NCBI RefSeq assembly: GCF_965118635.1
Contig: NZ_CBCPHV010000003.1
Coordinates: 341,064-405,063 of the forward strand
DNA: 64,000 nt
Reading direction: 5' to 3'
From: Empedobacter brevis_A
Lineage (GTDB): Bacteria; Bacteroidota; Bacteroidia; Flavobacteriales; Weeksellaceae
Below the pieces are notes generated by a model. The model had not been told where the DNA came from. It made no database searches and was given only the letters and a program-made list of their open reading frames with translations. Position numbers and translations under genes: made by a program. Numbering within the stretch: position 1 is the stretch's first letter; every line of letters begins with the position of its first letter. Below are positions 44,712 to 53,424 of the stretch, piece after piece.

Positions 44712-45590
44712 TTAATGAAATTGTTTGATATATTGTTTTGGAGTTAAACCATATTTTTTCTTAAAGGCTGATATAAAATGAGATGGATTTTCATAACCAA
44801 TTTCAAAAGAAATATCTTTCACCATTTGTTGATTTTCTTCTAGCTTATGCAATGCATATTCCAATTTTTTATCTAACAAATAGCCATAAACAGTAGTTCC
44901 ATAAAGTTCTTTAAAACCTTCTTTCAAATGATATTCAGAAATCGAAAATTTTTCGCAAAGTTGTTTAATCGTTGGAGGATTTTTAAAATCGGCTAATAAA
45001 TAATCTTTGATTTCCTTGATTCGCTTGCCTTCATTTTCATCATTTAAAAAAGGACAATGTTCAGTTTGGTTTTCTATTTCGGAAAAATAAAGCGTGAACA
45101 ATTCATACATTTTCCCAATTAAAAATAAATTTTGAAATTGAGGAGAAAGTTTCATTTGTTCAATTTGATTTAGCACCAATTTAATTGCAGGTCCAATTTC
45201 GCGTTCAATATAAAATTTTTCTTGCGTCATACTCGAAATCAAATTATTTTGAATTTGATATTCTGCAAACAATTGATGCAATTTCTGAATAGATAAAACC
45301 ACAATATAAACCTTACTTTCGGCATTAACATTTAACGATAATGGAATGTCTAAAGTCGGATAATAAAACAAAAAACATTTTCCTTCATTCAAATTGATTT
45401 TATAAATACCACTATTAAAATTAAATGTCAACGAACCTTTTGTACAAAAATAAAATTGTATATAACGTTTGTCAATCCCTTTTAGAATCGTATCGGTAGA
45501 AGCTGTAAAGTTGTCTATTTGAGCGATAAATACGTCTGTTGATAATTTATACTCGTTAATTTTACTTTTATGGGTATTTTTTAAATCCAT
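44712..45590 (-). CDS. AraC family transcriptional regulator next to hemA
   Basis: 292 residues: an N-terminal sensing domain to about 185, then the AraC double helix-turn-helix (IKQLCEKFSISEYHLKEGFKELYG near 203 and VKDISFEIGYENPSHFISAFKKKYGLTP near 257). It is divergent from hemA, with 197 bp between starts and candidate -7 boxes for both directions. The same araC-hemA arrangement is common in flavobacteria, so it may control heme synthesis (inference). The effector is unknown. Confidence 0.9.
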   Translation of the reverse strand: MDLKNTHKSKINEYKLSTDVFIAQIDNFTASTDTILKGIDKRYIQFYFCTKGSLTFNFNSGIYKINLNEGKCFLFYYPTLDIPLSLNVNAESKVYIVVLSIQKLHQLFAEYQIQNNLISSMTQEKFYIEREIGPAIKLVLNQIEQMKLSPQFQNLFLIGKMYELFTLYFSEIENQTEHCPFLNDENEGKRIKEIKDYLLADFKNPPTIKQLCEKFSISEYHLKEGFKELYGTTVYGYLLDKKLEYALHKLEENQQMVKDISFEIGYENPSHFISAFKKKYGLTPKQYIKQFH

Positions 45591-45661
45591 TTCGAATGAT
45601 GAGCTTTGTCATATAAAAAACGTGATAATTGTAAAATTCGCTCTTTATAATGGTTTACATA

Positions 45662-45669
45662 CAAATATA
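45662..45669 (-). promoter_or_regulatory. Candidate araC-family gene -7 box
   Basis: TATATTTG on the minus strand matches TAnnTTTG, about 72 nt before the ATG. No -33 TTTG was found. Confidence 0.35.
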
Positions 45670-45762
45670 AACTTTTAATTTATAATTATTCTAAAAAAGC
45701 CTTCTTTAATTTTTAGCGTTATTTTTTATTTTTAAAGTTATTTTTCGAAGAGTTTTTGAAAC

Positions 45763-45770
45763 TACTTTTG
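45763..45770 (+). promoter_or_regulatory. Candidate hemACDE promoter
   Basis: TACTTTTG matches TAnnTTTG, 17 nt before the hemA ATG. No -33 TTTG was seen, so an activator such as the divergent AraC protein may be needed (inference). Confidence 0.5.
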
Positions 45771-45787
45771 TATCAGTATTTGAAGAA

Positions 45788-47035
45788 ATGGTAATTACAA
45801 GTAACAAAAAGGAAAGAAAATTTTATGTAATCGGAATCAGTTATGAAAAAGCTGATGCTATTACGCGTGGTAAATTTACATTTTTCCCAGAACAAGTCGA
45901 AACATTTACACAAGATTCTAAATCAATTGGTTTAGAAAACTTTTTTATTGTATCAACTTGTAATCGTACTGAATTTTATGGTTTTGCAGAAAACGAAGAT
46001 CAAATCGTTGAGCAATATTGTAAATATACAGAAGGTAATGCAGATGAATTCCGTCAATTTATGATGGTAAAAGAAGGAGAAGAAGCGATTACACATTTAT
46101 TCCGTGTTTCATCGGGATTAGAAAGTCAGATTTTAGGTGATTTTGATATTATAGGACAAATTAAAATTTGGTTTTCTCGTTTCAAAAAACAAGGAGCCTC
46201 AAATGCTTTCTTAGAACGTTTAGTAAATACTGCAATTCAAATTAGTAAAAAAGTTAAGAATGAAACTTTCTTAAGTAATGGTTCTGCTTCAGTAGCCTAT
46301 TCAGCCGTTAATTTTATTCAAGCAACACAAGGAAACTTGGTCAACAAAAATATTTTGTTGTACGGAATTGGTAAAATTGGACGAAATACATGTGCTAATT
46401 TGGTAAAACATTATCCAAATACAAATATTACATTAATTAATCGTACAAAAGAAAAGGCAGATGTTCTAGGATTGAAATACGATATTACTGTAAAAGATCA
46501 CAGTGAATTAAAAGAAGAATTAGGACATACAGATATTTTAATTGTTGCAACAGGAGCAAGTAATTATACAATTACAGAAGAAATGATTCCGTTCGATAAA
46601 GAAATGACAATTATTGATATGTCTGTTCCAGAAAATGTAATTCATACGTTAGCTGCTCGCGAATCTATTCAATTGGTAAATGTAGATGGATTATCTAAAA
46701 TGGTAGACGATACAATTGCGCAACGTCGTAATGCAATTCCAGAAGCTCTGGCAATTATAGAAGAACATTCTAACGAGTTTTATGAATGGTTAGAAACTAG
46801 AGAATTAGTTCCGGCTATTCAATCTTTCAAAGATAGATTAGACTTTTTTCAGAGTTTTGCTTTAAATAACTTGAAAAAAGATAACGTAAACATCGACGAA
46901 AATGAAACGATTTTAACTGAAAAAGTAATTCAAAAAATTACAAATCAGTTTGCTTCTTATTTGATAGAGAATAAAGAAAATGCAGACGAAACAATTCAGT
47001 TAATCGAAAAAATGTTTCATTTAAAACAAGCTTAA
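45788..47035 (+). CDS. hemA: Glutamyl-tRNA reductase
   Basis: NADPH-dependent reduction of glutamyl-tRNA to glutamate-1-semialdehyde, the committed step of the C5 heme pathway. The nucleophile is Cys58 in STCNRTEFYG, and HLFRVSSGLESQILGD at about 97-112 and the Rossmann-like GIGKIGRNT near 193 follow. The 415 residues are full length. It opens the hemACDE cluster: hemC starts 7 bp after its stop. Confidence 0.96.
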   Translation: MVITSNKKERKFYVIGISYEKADAITRGKFTFFPEQVETFTQDSKSIGLENFFIVSTCNRTEFYGFAENEDQIVEQYCKYTEGNADEFRQFMMVKEGEEAITHLFRVSSGLESQILGDFDIIGQIKIWFSRFKKQGASNAFLERLVNTAIQISKKVKNETFLSNGSASVAYSAVNFIQATQGNLVNKNILLYGIGKIGRNTCANLVKHYPNTNITLINRTKEKADVLGLKYDITVKDHSELKEELGHTDILIVATGASNYTITEEMIPFDKEMTIIDMSVPENVIHTLAARESIQLVNVDGLSKMVDDTIAQRRNAIPEALAIIEEHSNEFYEWLETRELVPAIQSFKDRLDFFQSFALNNLKKDNVNIDENETILTEKVIQKITNQFASYLIENKENADETIQLIEKMFHLKQA

Positions 47036-47042
47036 TACAATC

Positions 47043-47969
47043 ATGAAAACAATAAAAATTGGTACACGTCAAAGTCCATTAGCACTTTGGCAAGCCAATA
47101 AAGTAGCTTCTATTCTAGAAGCAAAAGGACATCCAACAGAAATAGTTCCGATTACTTCTGAAGGTGATGCAAATCTAAAACAACCTATCTATTCATTAGG
47201 ATTAACAGGTGTTTTTACGCGTTCGTTAGATATTGCTTTGTTAAATGATCAAATTGATATTGCAGTTCATTCGTTGAAAGATGTGCCAACTGTTTTACCT
47301 GAAACATTAGAATTAATTGCTTACCCAGAACGCGCAAGTTCTGCAGATATTTTGGTTTATAAATCGGAAGATATTTTTGAGAAAGAACATCGAATTATAG
47401 CAACAGGTTCTTTGCGTCGTAAAGCATTTTGGAATCATAAATTTCCAAATGATACCATAGTAGATTTACGTGGAAATGTGCAATTACGTCTAAAAAAATT
47501 ACAAGACAATGCAGATTGGGATGGAGCTATTTTTGCTTTTGCAGGTTTAGATCGTTCAGAAATTTTAGATGAATTAGCAGAAAAAGGACTTTATTATAAA
47601 GTAATTGATTGGATGATTGCTGCGCCATCACAAGGTATTTTGGGAATTGTAGCAAAAGAAGGTTTAGATTTGAGTGATATTAATAACTCAGAATGTGAAC
47701 TTTTTGCAACAGTAGAACGACAATTCTTAAATGTTTTAGAAGGTGGATGTACAGCTCCAATTGGTGCATTAGTTGAGAAAATTGATGACGAAAATTATTC
47801 GTTCAAAGGAGCAATTTTATCAATTGATGGACAAGAAATGATTTCAATCGAAAGACAATTCAAAGCAAATGAATACTTAACAAAAGGTAGAGAATTTGCC
47901 GAAGAATGTATTGCGCAAGGAGCAGGGAAAATGATTGAAGAAATAAAAAAAGAAATCGGAACGAAATAG
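47043..47969 (+). CDS. hemC: Hydroxymethylbilane synthase (porphobilinogen deaminase)
   Basis: Condenses four porphobilinogens. The dipyrromethane cofactor is attached at Cys236 in LEGGCTAPIGA. The N-terminal IGTRQSPLALWQA and the HSLKDVPT segment near 79-86 are family motifs. The 308 residues are standard. Its stop overlaps the GTG start of hemD by one base. Confidence 0.96.
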   Translation: MKTIKIGTRQSPLALWQANKVASILEAKGHPTEIVPITSEGDANLKQPIYSLGLTGVFTRSLDIALLNDQIDIAVHSLKDVPTVLPETLELIAYPERASSADILVYKSEDIFEKEHRIIATGSLRRKAFWNHKFPNDTIVDLRGNVQLRLKKLQDNADWDGAIFAFAGLDRSEILDELAEKGLYYKVIDWMIAAPSQGILGIVAKEGLDLSDINNSECELFATVERQFLNVLEGGCTAPIGALVEKIDDENYSFKGAILSIDGQEMISIERQFKANEYLTKGREFAEECIAQGAGKMIEEIKKEIGTK

Positions 47970-48646
47970 TGCAAAAGAAAATTTTATTCACCAAGTTGAT
48001 TTCTCCTTCAATTCTTGAAAAAGAATTTGGAAATAATGTTGAGGTGCTTTGCAAACCAACTTTAGAAATAGAATTAACATCGACGAATGAAATTTTAGCA
48101 CAACTTGATGATTCAGTTCATCAATTTATCGTAACGAGTCAAAATACAGTAAATGCCATTCAAGAATTGGAATTGAATGGTCATTTTTTTGTTGTTGGAA
48201 AGAAAACGGCAGAGAAACTAAAAGCACAAAACAAAGAAGTTGTTTTGATAGAAGATTATGCAGAAGATTTAGCTCCGAAATTAATTTCAGGAAATTATAT
48301 TCCGAAATGGAATTTCTTATGTGGTTCTTCTCGTCGAGATTTGTTGGTGAATGAATTATCAAAAGCAAATCACAAAGTCAATCAAATTATTACATATCAA
48401 TCAAAACAAATTATTTATCAATTAAATGAAACATTTGATTTGTATGTTTTTTTTAGCCCATTATCGTTCAAAGCTTTTCATCAAGAAAATAAAATTCCAG
48501 AAAGTTCGCGTATTTTTACAATAGGAAATACAACAACTTCTGCAATAAAAGAAGTTTATCCAAATTATGAAATTGTAACTGCACAAACACCTTTGGTGGA
48601 AGTAGTTATCGAAAATATAAAAAAATACATCAATGATAAAAAATGA
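47969..48646 (+). CDS. hemD: Uroporphyrinogen-III synthase
   Basis: Cyclises hydroxymethylbilane to uroporphyrinogen III. The 225-residue protein is weakly conserved, as is usual for HemD, but shows IVTSQNTVNAI near 53, VGKKTAEKL near 76 and FFSPLSFKAF near 156. The start is GTG, overlapping the hemC stop, and its end overlaps the hemE start by 14 bp. The position in hemACDE is the main support for the call. Confidence 0.9.
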   Translation: MQKKILFTKLISPSILEKEFGNNVEVLCKPTLEIELTSTNEILAQLDDSVHQFIVTSQNTVNAIQELELNGHFFVVGKKTAEKLKAQNKEVVLIEDYAEDLAPKLISGNYIPKWNFLCGSSRRDLLVNELSKANHKVNQIITYQSKQIIYQLNETFDLYVFFSPLSFKAFHQENKIPESSRIFTIGNTTTSAIKEVYPNYEIVTAQTPLVEVVIENIKKYINDKK

Positions 48647-49661
48647 TTTGCTTTTAAAAGCATTGAGAGGTGAGGAGGTAGAACGTCCACCAGTATGGAT
48701 GATGCGTCAAGCAGGACGTTATTTACCAGAATTTATCGAATTGAGAGATAAATATGATTTCTTTACACGTTGTCAAACACCAGAATTGGCTGCTGAGATA
48801 ACAGTTCAACCAATTCGTCGTTTTCCATTGGATGCAGCAATTATCTTTTCAGATATTTTAGTTGTTCCACAAGCAATGGGAATGAATTTCGAAATGAAAC
48901 CTGGTGTTGGACCTTGGTTAGAGAATCCTATTCGTACAGCTAAAGATGTAGAAAAAGTATATATTCCTGATGTTGAAGAAGAATTAGGATATGTGTACAA
49001 AGCAATGGATTTGACGAAAAAAGAATTGGATGATAAAATTCCATTGATTGGTTTCGCAGGTTCTCCATGGACATTGTTGTGTTATGCAGTAGAAGGTCGT
49101 GGTTCTAAATCTTTTGATATAGCAAAAGGTTTCTGTTTCCAAAATCCAGTTGCAGCACACCAATTGTTAGAAAAAATTACACAAACAACAATCCAATATT
49201 TGTTGAAAAAAGTAGAACACGGAGCAAATGTGATTCAGATTTTTGATTCTTGGGGAGGAATGTTATCTCCAAAAGATTATGACGAATTTTCTTGGAAATA
49301 CATCGAGCAAATTGTAAACGAAGTTTCTAAAGTAGCTCCTGTAACTGTTTTTGCAAAAGGTTGTTGGTTTGCTTTGGAAAAAATGGCCGATTCTAAAGCA
49401 TCTGCTTTGGGAGTTGATTGGACAATTACGCCGCAATTAGCGCGCGAATTCACAGGTTTCAAAAAGACATTACAAGGTAATTTTGATCCTTCTCGTTTGT
49501 TATCTCCACCAGAAACTATTCAAAAAATGGTAAAAGAAATGATTGACGATTTTGGTCCTTATAAATACATTGCCAATTTAGGTCACGGAATTTTACCAAA
49601 TGTTCCAGTAGAAAACGCACAAGCTTTTATAGAAGCTGTTGTAAATTATAAAAGAGATTAA
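48633..49661 (+). CDS. hemE: Uroporphyrinogen decarboxylase
   Basis: Decarboxylates uroporphyrinogen III to coproporphyrinogen III. The RPPVWMMRQAGRYLPE segment at 18-33 is the family signature, and FSDILVVPQAMG near 73-84 holds the catalytic Asp. The later GFAGSPWTL and NLGHGILPNVP segments are also characteristic. The 342 residues are standard. It ends the hemACDE cluster and is followed by a terminator. Confidence 0.97.
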   Translation: MIKNDLLLKALRGEEVERPPVWMMRQAGRYLPEFIELRDKYDFFTRCQTPELAAEITVQPIRRFPLDAAIIFSDILVVPQAMGMNFEMKPGVGPWLENPIRTAKDVEKVYIPDVEEELGYVYKAMDLTKKELDDKIPLIGFAGSPWTLLCYAVEGRGSKSFDIAKGFCFQNPVAAHQLLEKITQTTIQYLLKKVEHGANVIQIFDSWGGMLSPKDYDEFSWKYIEQIVNEVSKVAPVTVFAKGCWFALEKMADSKASALGVDWTITPQLAREFTGFKKTLQGNFDPSRLLSPPETIQKMVKEMIDDFGPYKYIANLGHGILPNVPVENAQAFIEAVVNYKRD

Positions 49662-49677
49662 GAAACTCGATATAAAT

Positions 49678-49708
49678 AAAAAAACCTTCCATTATGGAAG
49701 GTTTTTTT
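49678..49708 (+). terminator. Terminator of hemACDE
   Basis: Stem aaaccttcca/tggaaggttt with a 3-nt loop, followed by seven T, 16 bp after the hemE stop. Confidence 0.9.
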
Positions 49709-49735
49709 ATTTGAATTAAAATTTATATTAATATT

Positions 49736-50254
49736 TTATTTAGCAAAACTTCTTGAGAGTTTATCACTGAAAATAATTCCAATAAAAGAAAGTAAAATAA
49801 TAATTGTACTTGAGATTAAATCAGAAGTAAGTCCTTCTTGAAAAGTATCTTTTACGCTTAAATATTGTATTGTTGTATTGATAAAAATAGGTAATTGAAA
49901 AATAAATAAAATAATCGAAATGATTAGAATCGAAATCTGTGTATATTTTTGAATAGGAATTGTAAGGTCTTCAATTTTTGTATCTCCGAAATATTTTTCA
50001 ACTTTAAGAAATTTAATTATAATTTCTGTTTTGTAAATAAAGGTTTAGTAGATCAAAAATAGAATAAGAATTATAGTAATAAGTGTTACATAAGGAAACA
50101 AAAAAATATTCTGGCTTCTAATTTCCTCAGGAAAAATAATATCAAGGTTAATTAAAAGATTTATTTGTTCGGGAATAAATGTTATAAAAATTTCAAGAAT
50201 AAAGAAAAGTCCAATTAACTTAATAATTACAGCAAATAGATTTTTAATCGTCAT
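49736..50254 (-). pseudogene. Membrane-protein gene interrupted by an in-frame TAA
   Basis: From the ATG at 50254 a frame encodes 69 residues (two membrane segments) and stops at a TAA at 50047-50045. The same frame then continues open for 102 more codons to a stop at 49738-49736, encoding two further membrane segments (around 'ILIISIILFIFQLPIFI' and 'STIIILLSFIGIIF') and ending KLSRSFAK. The downstream half has no ATG, GTG or TTG in frame. The whole, 172 codons with one internal stop, reads as one four-helix membrane protein, so a nonsense mutation (or a sequencing error) is the simplest explanation. No family is recognised. Confidence 0.75.
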
Positions 50255-50406
50255 TTTGTTTCGTATTAATTATTATAAATTTAATGAAAATAAGTTATAA
50301 TCACCATTTTAACAGAAAATTAGAAGTTAAGAATTTTATTTTCAGTCAAAATCCTTTATTTTAGTAGAAATATTAATATTGTAAGTAAACTACATAAAAA
50401 AATAAG

Positions 50407-51183
50407 ATGAAAAAGGGTATATTTTTGATGTCAGTTCTGGGTGTTCTTTTCTTTGTTCAATCATGTGAAACTAAGAAGGAAAATACTGACTCAACAACAA
50501 AAGAAGTCGTAAAACAAGATACAGTAAAAGCGGAGGAATCTTTAGGAAATCCTACAGACGTTAAAGCTGACCCAGGAACTTTCCAAATTAAACCATTAAA
50601 ATATGGGTACAACGAGTTGAATCAATATATTGATGGGAAAACAATGGAAATTCATTTCTCTAAACATTATTTAGGATACATAAACAAATTAAATACTGCT
50701 CTTAAAGAAGCTAATATCAAATCTAATGATATTGTAGATATTCTGAAAAAAATGGATATGAATAATGGAGCTTTAAGAAATAATGCAGGAGGATATTACA
50801 ATCACATGCTTTATTTTGATATTATGTCTCCAACGCCACAAAAAGAACCTTCAGGAGAATTAAAAGCAAAAATTGACGCAACATTCGGTTCTACAGAAGA
50901 ACTTCTGAAACAATTGGATGAAGCAGGAGCAAAACGTTTTGGTTCTGGTTGGGCTTGGTTAGTAGTAAAAGAAGATGGTTCTTTAGCAGTAACAAGCACA
51001 GCAAATCAAGATAATCCTTTGATGCCAGGAGCAGAAGTTGCAGGAATGCCAATTTTGGGAATTGATGTTTGGGAACATGCCTATTATTTAAAATATCAAA
51101 ACAAACGCGATGATTATTTGAAAGCGTTTAACAATGTTTTAGATTGGAAACAAGTTGAAGAGAATTACAAGAAAGCAAAGTAA
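50407..51183 (+). CDS. Lipoprotein Fe/Mn superoxide dismutase
   Basis: 258 residues. A lipoprotein signal ends FVQSC (lipidated Cys20), followed by a charged linker of about 45 residues and then a complete Fe/Mn SOD domain. The metal ligands are His83 (EIHFSKHY), His133 (YNHMLYF), Asp220 and His224 (DVWEHAYY). The enzyme would dismute superoxide at the membrane, outside the cytoplasm. The metal choice is not decided: second-sphere residues such as the GGYYNH segment are not clearly Fe- or Mn-type. It ends before a bidirectional terminator. Confidence 0.93.
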   Translation: MKKGIFLMSVLGVLFFVQSCETKKENTDSTTKEVVKQDTVKAEESLGNPTDVKADPGTFQIKPLKYGYNELNQYIDGKTMEIHFSKHYLGYINKLNTALKEANIKSNDIVDILKKMDMNNGALRNNAGGYYNHMLYFDIMSPTPQKEPSGELKAKIDATFGSTEELLKQLDEAGAKRFGSGWAWLVVKEDGSLAVTSTANQDNPLMPGAEVAGMPILGIDVWEHAYYLKYQNKRDDYLKAFNNVLDWKQVEENYKKAK

Positions 51184-51197
51184 ACCTTCGTATAACA

Positions 51198-51241
51198 ATA
51201 TTAAAAAAGCTTCTCAAAATTTTGAGAAGCTTTTTTAATAT
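51198..51241. terminator. Bidirectional terminator between SOD and the mini T9SS gene
   Basis: A perfect 44-bp palindrome with arm ttaaaaaagcttctcaaaa between the stops at 51183 (+) and 51267 (-). Confidence 0.9.
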
Positions 51242-51266
51242 ATATAATTTTAAATTTAAAAAAAAA

Positions 51267-51590
51267 TTAATTCTTAATTAACGCTTGAGTTTCTGTTGTT
51301 CCATCATCATTAAAAATACGAACAATATATTTTCCTTTTCTTAGATTCTGTACGTTAAAGTTTGTTTTCTGACTACCATCTAATTTTTTATTCATGACTT
51401 CGTTTCCGATAATTGAATAGATAGAAACAGAACTTGCCTTTGATGGATTGTCAAGTTTTATTGTCAATGTTACACTTGCCGGATTAGGATAAATACTAAA
51501 AGAAGATTTATTCTGATCAAATCCCGATTGGGCTGACGCAGGTATTATTGTGAATAAAAAAAGTGTTATAAATAGTATAAGGTGTTTCAT
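51267..51590 (-). CDS. Minimal type IX secretion substrate: signal peptide plus sorting domain
   Basis: 107 residues that are almost entirely a signal peptide (ending PASAQ) and a type A C-terminal sorting domain (FSIYPNPASVTLTIKLDNPS near 31-50, LRKGKYIVRI near 84, ending ALIKN). Only about ten residues separate them, so no passenger domain exists. It has one of the two best promoters in the window. It could be a decoy or modulator of sorting, or a remnant; the function is unknown. Confidence 0.85.
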   Translation of the reverse strand: MKHLILFITLFLFTIIPASAQSGFDQNKSSFSIYPNPASVTLTIKLDNPSKASSVSIYSIIGNEVMNKKLDGSQKTNFNVQNLRKGKYIVRIFNDDGTTETQALIKN

Positions 51591-51606
51591 ATGCTTCTAA
51601 TCCTAA

Positions 51607-51637
51607 CAAATATAGAAATAAATAATTATAAAACAAA
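51607..51637 (-). promoter_or_regulatory. Promoter of the mini T9SS gene
   Basis: On the minus strand TTTG at 51637-51634, a 19-bp spacer and TATATTTG at 51614-51607 fit the full Bacteroidota consensus. The ATG is 17 nt from the -7 box. Confidence 0.65.
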
Positions 51638-51664
51638 CAATTCAAAATATATACCAAATAAAAA

Positions 51665-51693
51665 AAAGTGATGCTAAATTTTAGCATCACTTT
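51665..51693 (-). terminator. Terminator of tsf
   Basis: Eleven-pair stem gtgatgctaaa/tttagcatcac 26 bp past the tsf stop, with a T tract on the minus strand. Confidence 0.9.
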
Positions 51694-51718
51694 ATATATA
51701 ATAAAAAATTATAATGTA

Positions 51719-52543
51719 TTATAAGCTGTAACGGATATATCCAGTTACTTTTAAGTCAGCATTAACAGCTTTAACTACGTCTTGAACAGAAGTTTTTCCG
51801 TCTTTGATTGAAGCTTGGTGAACTAATGTATTCTCTTTGAAGAATTTTTGTAATTTACCTTTAGCGATATTTTCAATCATGTTTTCTGGTTTACCTTCAG
51901 CAACTAAAGTTTCTTTAGCGATAGCTAATTCAGTATCAATTACAGATTGAGCAACTTGAGTTTCGTCTAAAGCTACTGGGTTCATTGCAGCAACTTGCAT
52001 AGCAACGTCACGAGCAACTTCTGAAGCTCCTTCTACGTTAGCAGATAAAGAAACTACAGCTCCAATTTTGTTACCAGCGTGGATGTAAGAATTTACGATA
52101 GCACCTTCAATTGCTTGGAATGTACCAATTTCAATTTTCTCACCAATAACACCTGTTTGCTCTGTTAATTTTTCACCAACTGTAATACCAGCATATGGTA
52201 AAGCTAATAATTCGTCTTTAGAGTTAACAGTTAAAGCTAAGTCAGCAATTTCGTTTGCCATAGCAACGAAAGCTTCGTTTTTAGCAACGAAATCAGTTTC
52301 ACAGTTTAAAGCAATTACGATACCTTTAGTTTGGTCAGCATTTACTTTAGCGATAACTGCACCTTCAGTAGACTCACGGTCAGCTCTTTTTGCAGCTACT
52401 TTTTGTCCTTGTTTACGTAAAACTTCTACTGCTTTATCGAAATCTCCACCAGCTTCTTCTAAAGCTTTTTTAGAGTCCATCATTCCCGCTCCAGTTGCGT
52501 TTCTTAATTTACTTACCTCAGCGGCTGTTGCTTTGTAGCTCAT
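51719..52543 (-). CDS. tsf: Elongation factor Ts
   Basis: Nucleotide exchange factor for EF-Tu. The N-terminal domain has VSKLRNATGAGMMDSKKALEE near 10-30 (split here by counting), and the NCETDFVAKNEAF phrase near 78-90 lies at the EF-Tu contact. The 274 residues are standard. It follows rpsB by 114 bp, with a hairpin in between that may attenuate transcription. Confidence 0.96.
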   Translation of the reverse strand: MSYKATAAEVSKLRNATGAGMMDSKKALEEAGGDFDKAVEVLRKQGQKVAAKRADRESTEGAVIAKVNADQTKGIVIALNCETDFVAKNEAFVAMANEIADLALTVNSKDELLALPYAGITVGEKLTEQTGVIGEKIEIGTFQAIEGAIVNSYIHAGNKIGAVVSLSANVEGASEVARDVAMQVAAMNPVALDETQVAQSVIDTELAIAKETLVAEGKPENMIENIAKGKLQKFFKENTLVHQASIKDGKTSVQDVVKAVNADLKVTGYIRYSL

Positions 52544-52583
52544 AGTAATATTTTTATTTTGTTTCTTAATATTTTAAATAAAA

Positions 52584-52618
52584 GTAGCTCATACACCATA
52601 AAATGGTATAGGAGCTAC
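52584..52618 (-). terminator. Hairpin with T-rich tail between rpsB and tsf
   Basis: gtagctc/gagctac outer stem with an imperfect inner stem (tacca/tggta type), followed on the minus strand by TTTTATTT. It could be a partial terminator or attenuator that lowers tsf expression relative to rpsB. Confidence 0.55.
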
Positions 52619-52657
52619 AAGGTATATTATATCGATGAATAGATCATCAAGTTAATG

Positions 52658-53404
52658 TTAAGCTTCTTTCGTTTCAGCTCCTTCTTCTTTACCTTCTTTT
52701 GCTTTTTCTTTTTCTGCTTTACGTGTAGATAAACCAGCTTTGATAGAATCAGCTACTGTAGATAAGATGATATCGATAGATTTAGAAGCATCATCATTTG
52801 CAGGGATTGGGAAATCTACTTGACGTGGGTCAGTATTTGTATCAACCATTGCAAAGATTGGAATACCTAATTTTTGAGCTTCTGCTACTGCGATGTGCTC
52901 ACGTACGATATCTACAATAAATACTGCAGATGGTAAACGTGTCATATCAGCGATAGAACCTAAGTTTTTCTCTAAAGATAATCTTTGACGATCAACTTGT
53001 AATCTTTCTTTTTTAGATAGTGTTTCAAACGTACCGTCTTTTTTCATACGATCGATTGAATTCATTTTTTTAACTGCTTTACGGATAGTAACAAAGTTAG
53101 TTAACATCCCACCAGGCCAACGTTCTGTAATATAAGGCATGTTGATTTCTTCAGCATGCTTAGCTACAACATCTTTCGCTTGTTTTTTAGTTGCAACAAA
53201 AAGAACTTTACGTCCAGATGCAGCAATTTTTCCTAAAGCTTCAGATGCTTCATCTAATTTCACTGCAGTTTTGTGAAGGTCGATGATGTGGATTCCGTTT
53301 TTCTCCATAAAAATATAAGGAGCCATAGCCGGATTCCATTTTCTTGTTAAGTGACCAAAGTGCACACCAGCACCTAATAAGTCCTTTACATTTACTTTTG
53401 CCAT
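52658..53404 (-). CDS. rpsB: 30S ribosomal protein S2
   Basis: Small-subunit protein S2. The signatures are LLGAGVHFGHLTRKWNP near 9-25, FVATKKQAKD near 69 and PGGMLTNFVTIR near 97-108. The 248 residues include a Lys/Glu-rich C-terminal tail. It lies between rpsI and tsf in rplM-rpsI-rpsB-tsf order. The 124-bp leader upstream can fold into a nested hairpin. Confidence 0.97.
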   Translation of the reverse strand: MAKVNVKDLLGAGVHFGHLTRKWNPAMAPYIFMEKNGIHIIDLHKTAVKLDEASEALGKIAASGRKVLFVATKKQAKDVVAKHAEEINMPYITERWPGGMLTNFVTIRKAVKKMNSIDRMKKDGTFETLSKKERLQVDRQRLSLEKNLGSIADMTRLPSAVFIVDIVREHIAVAEAQKLGIPIFAMVDTNTDPRQVDFPIPANDDASKSIDIILSTVADSIKAGLSTRKAEKEKAKEGKEEGAETKEA

Positions 53405-53424
53405 TTTCTTTTTTTTAGTTTACG

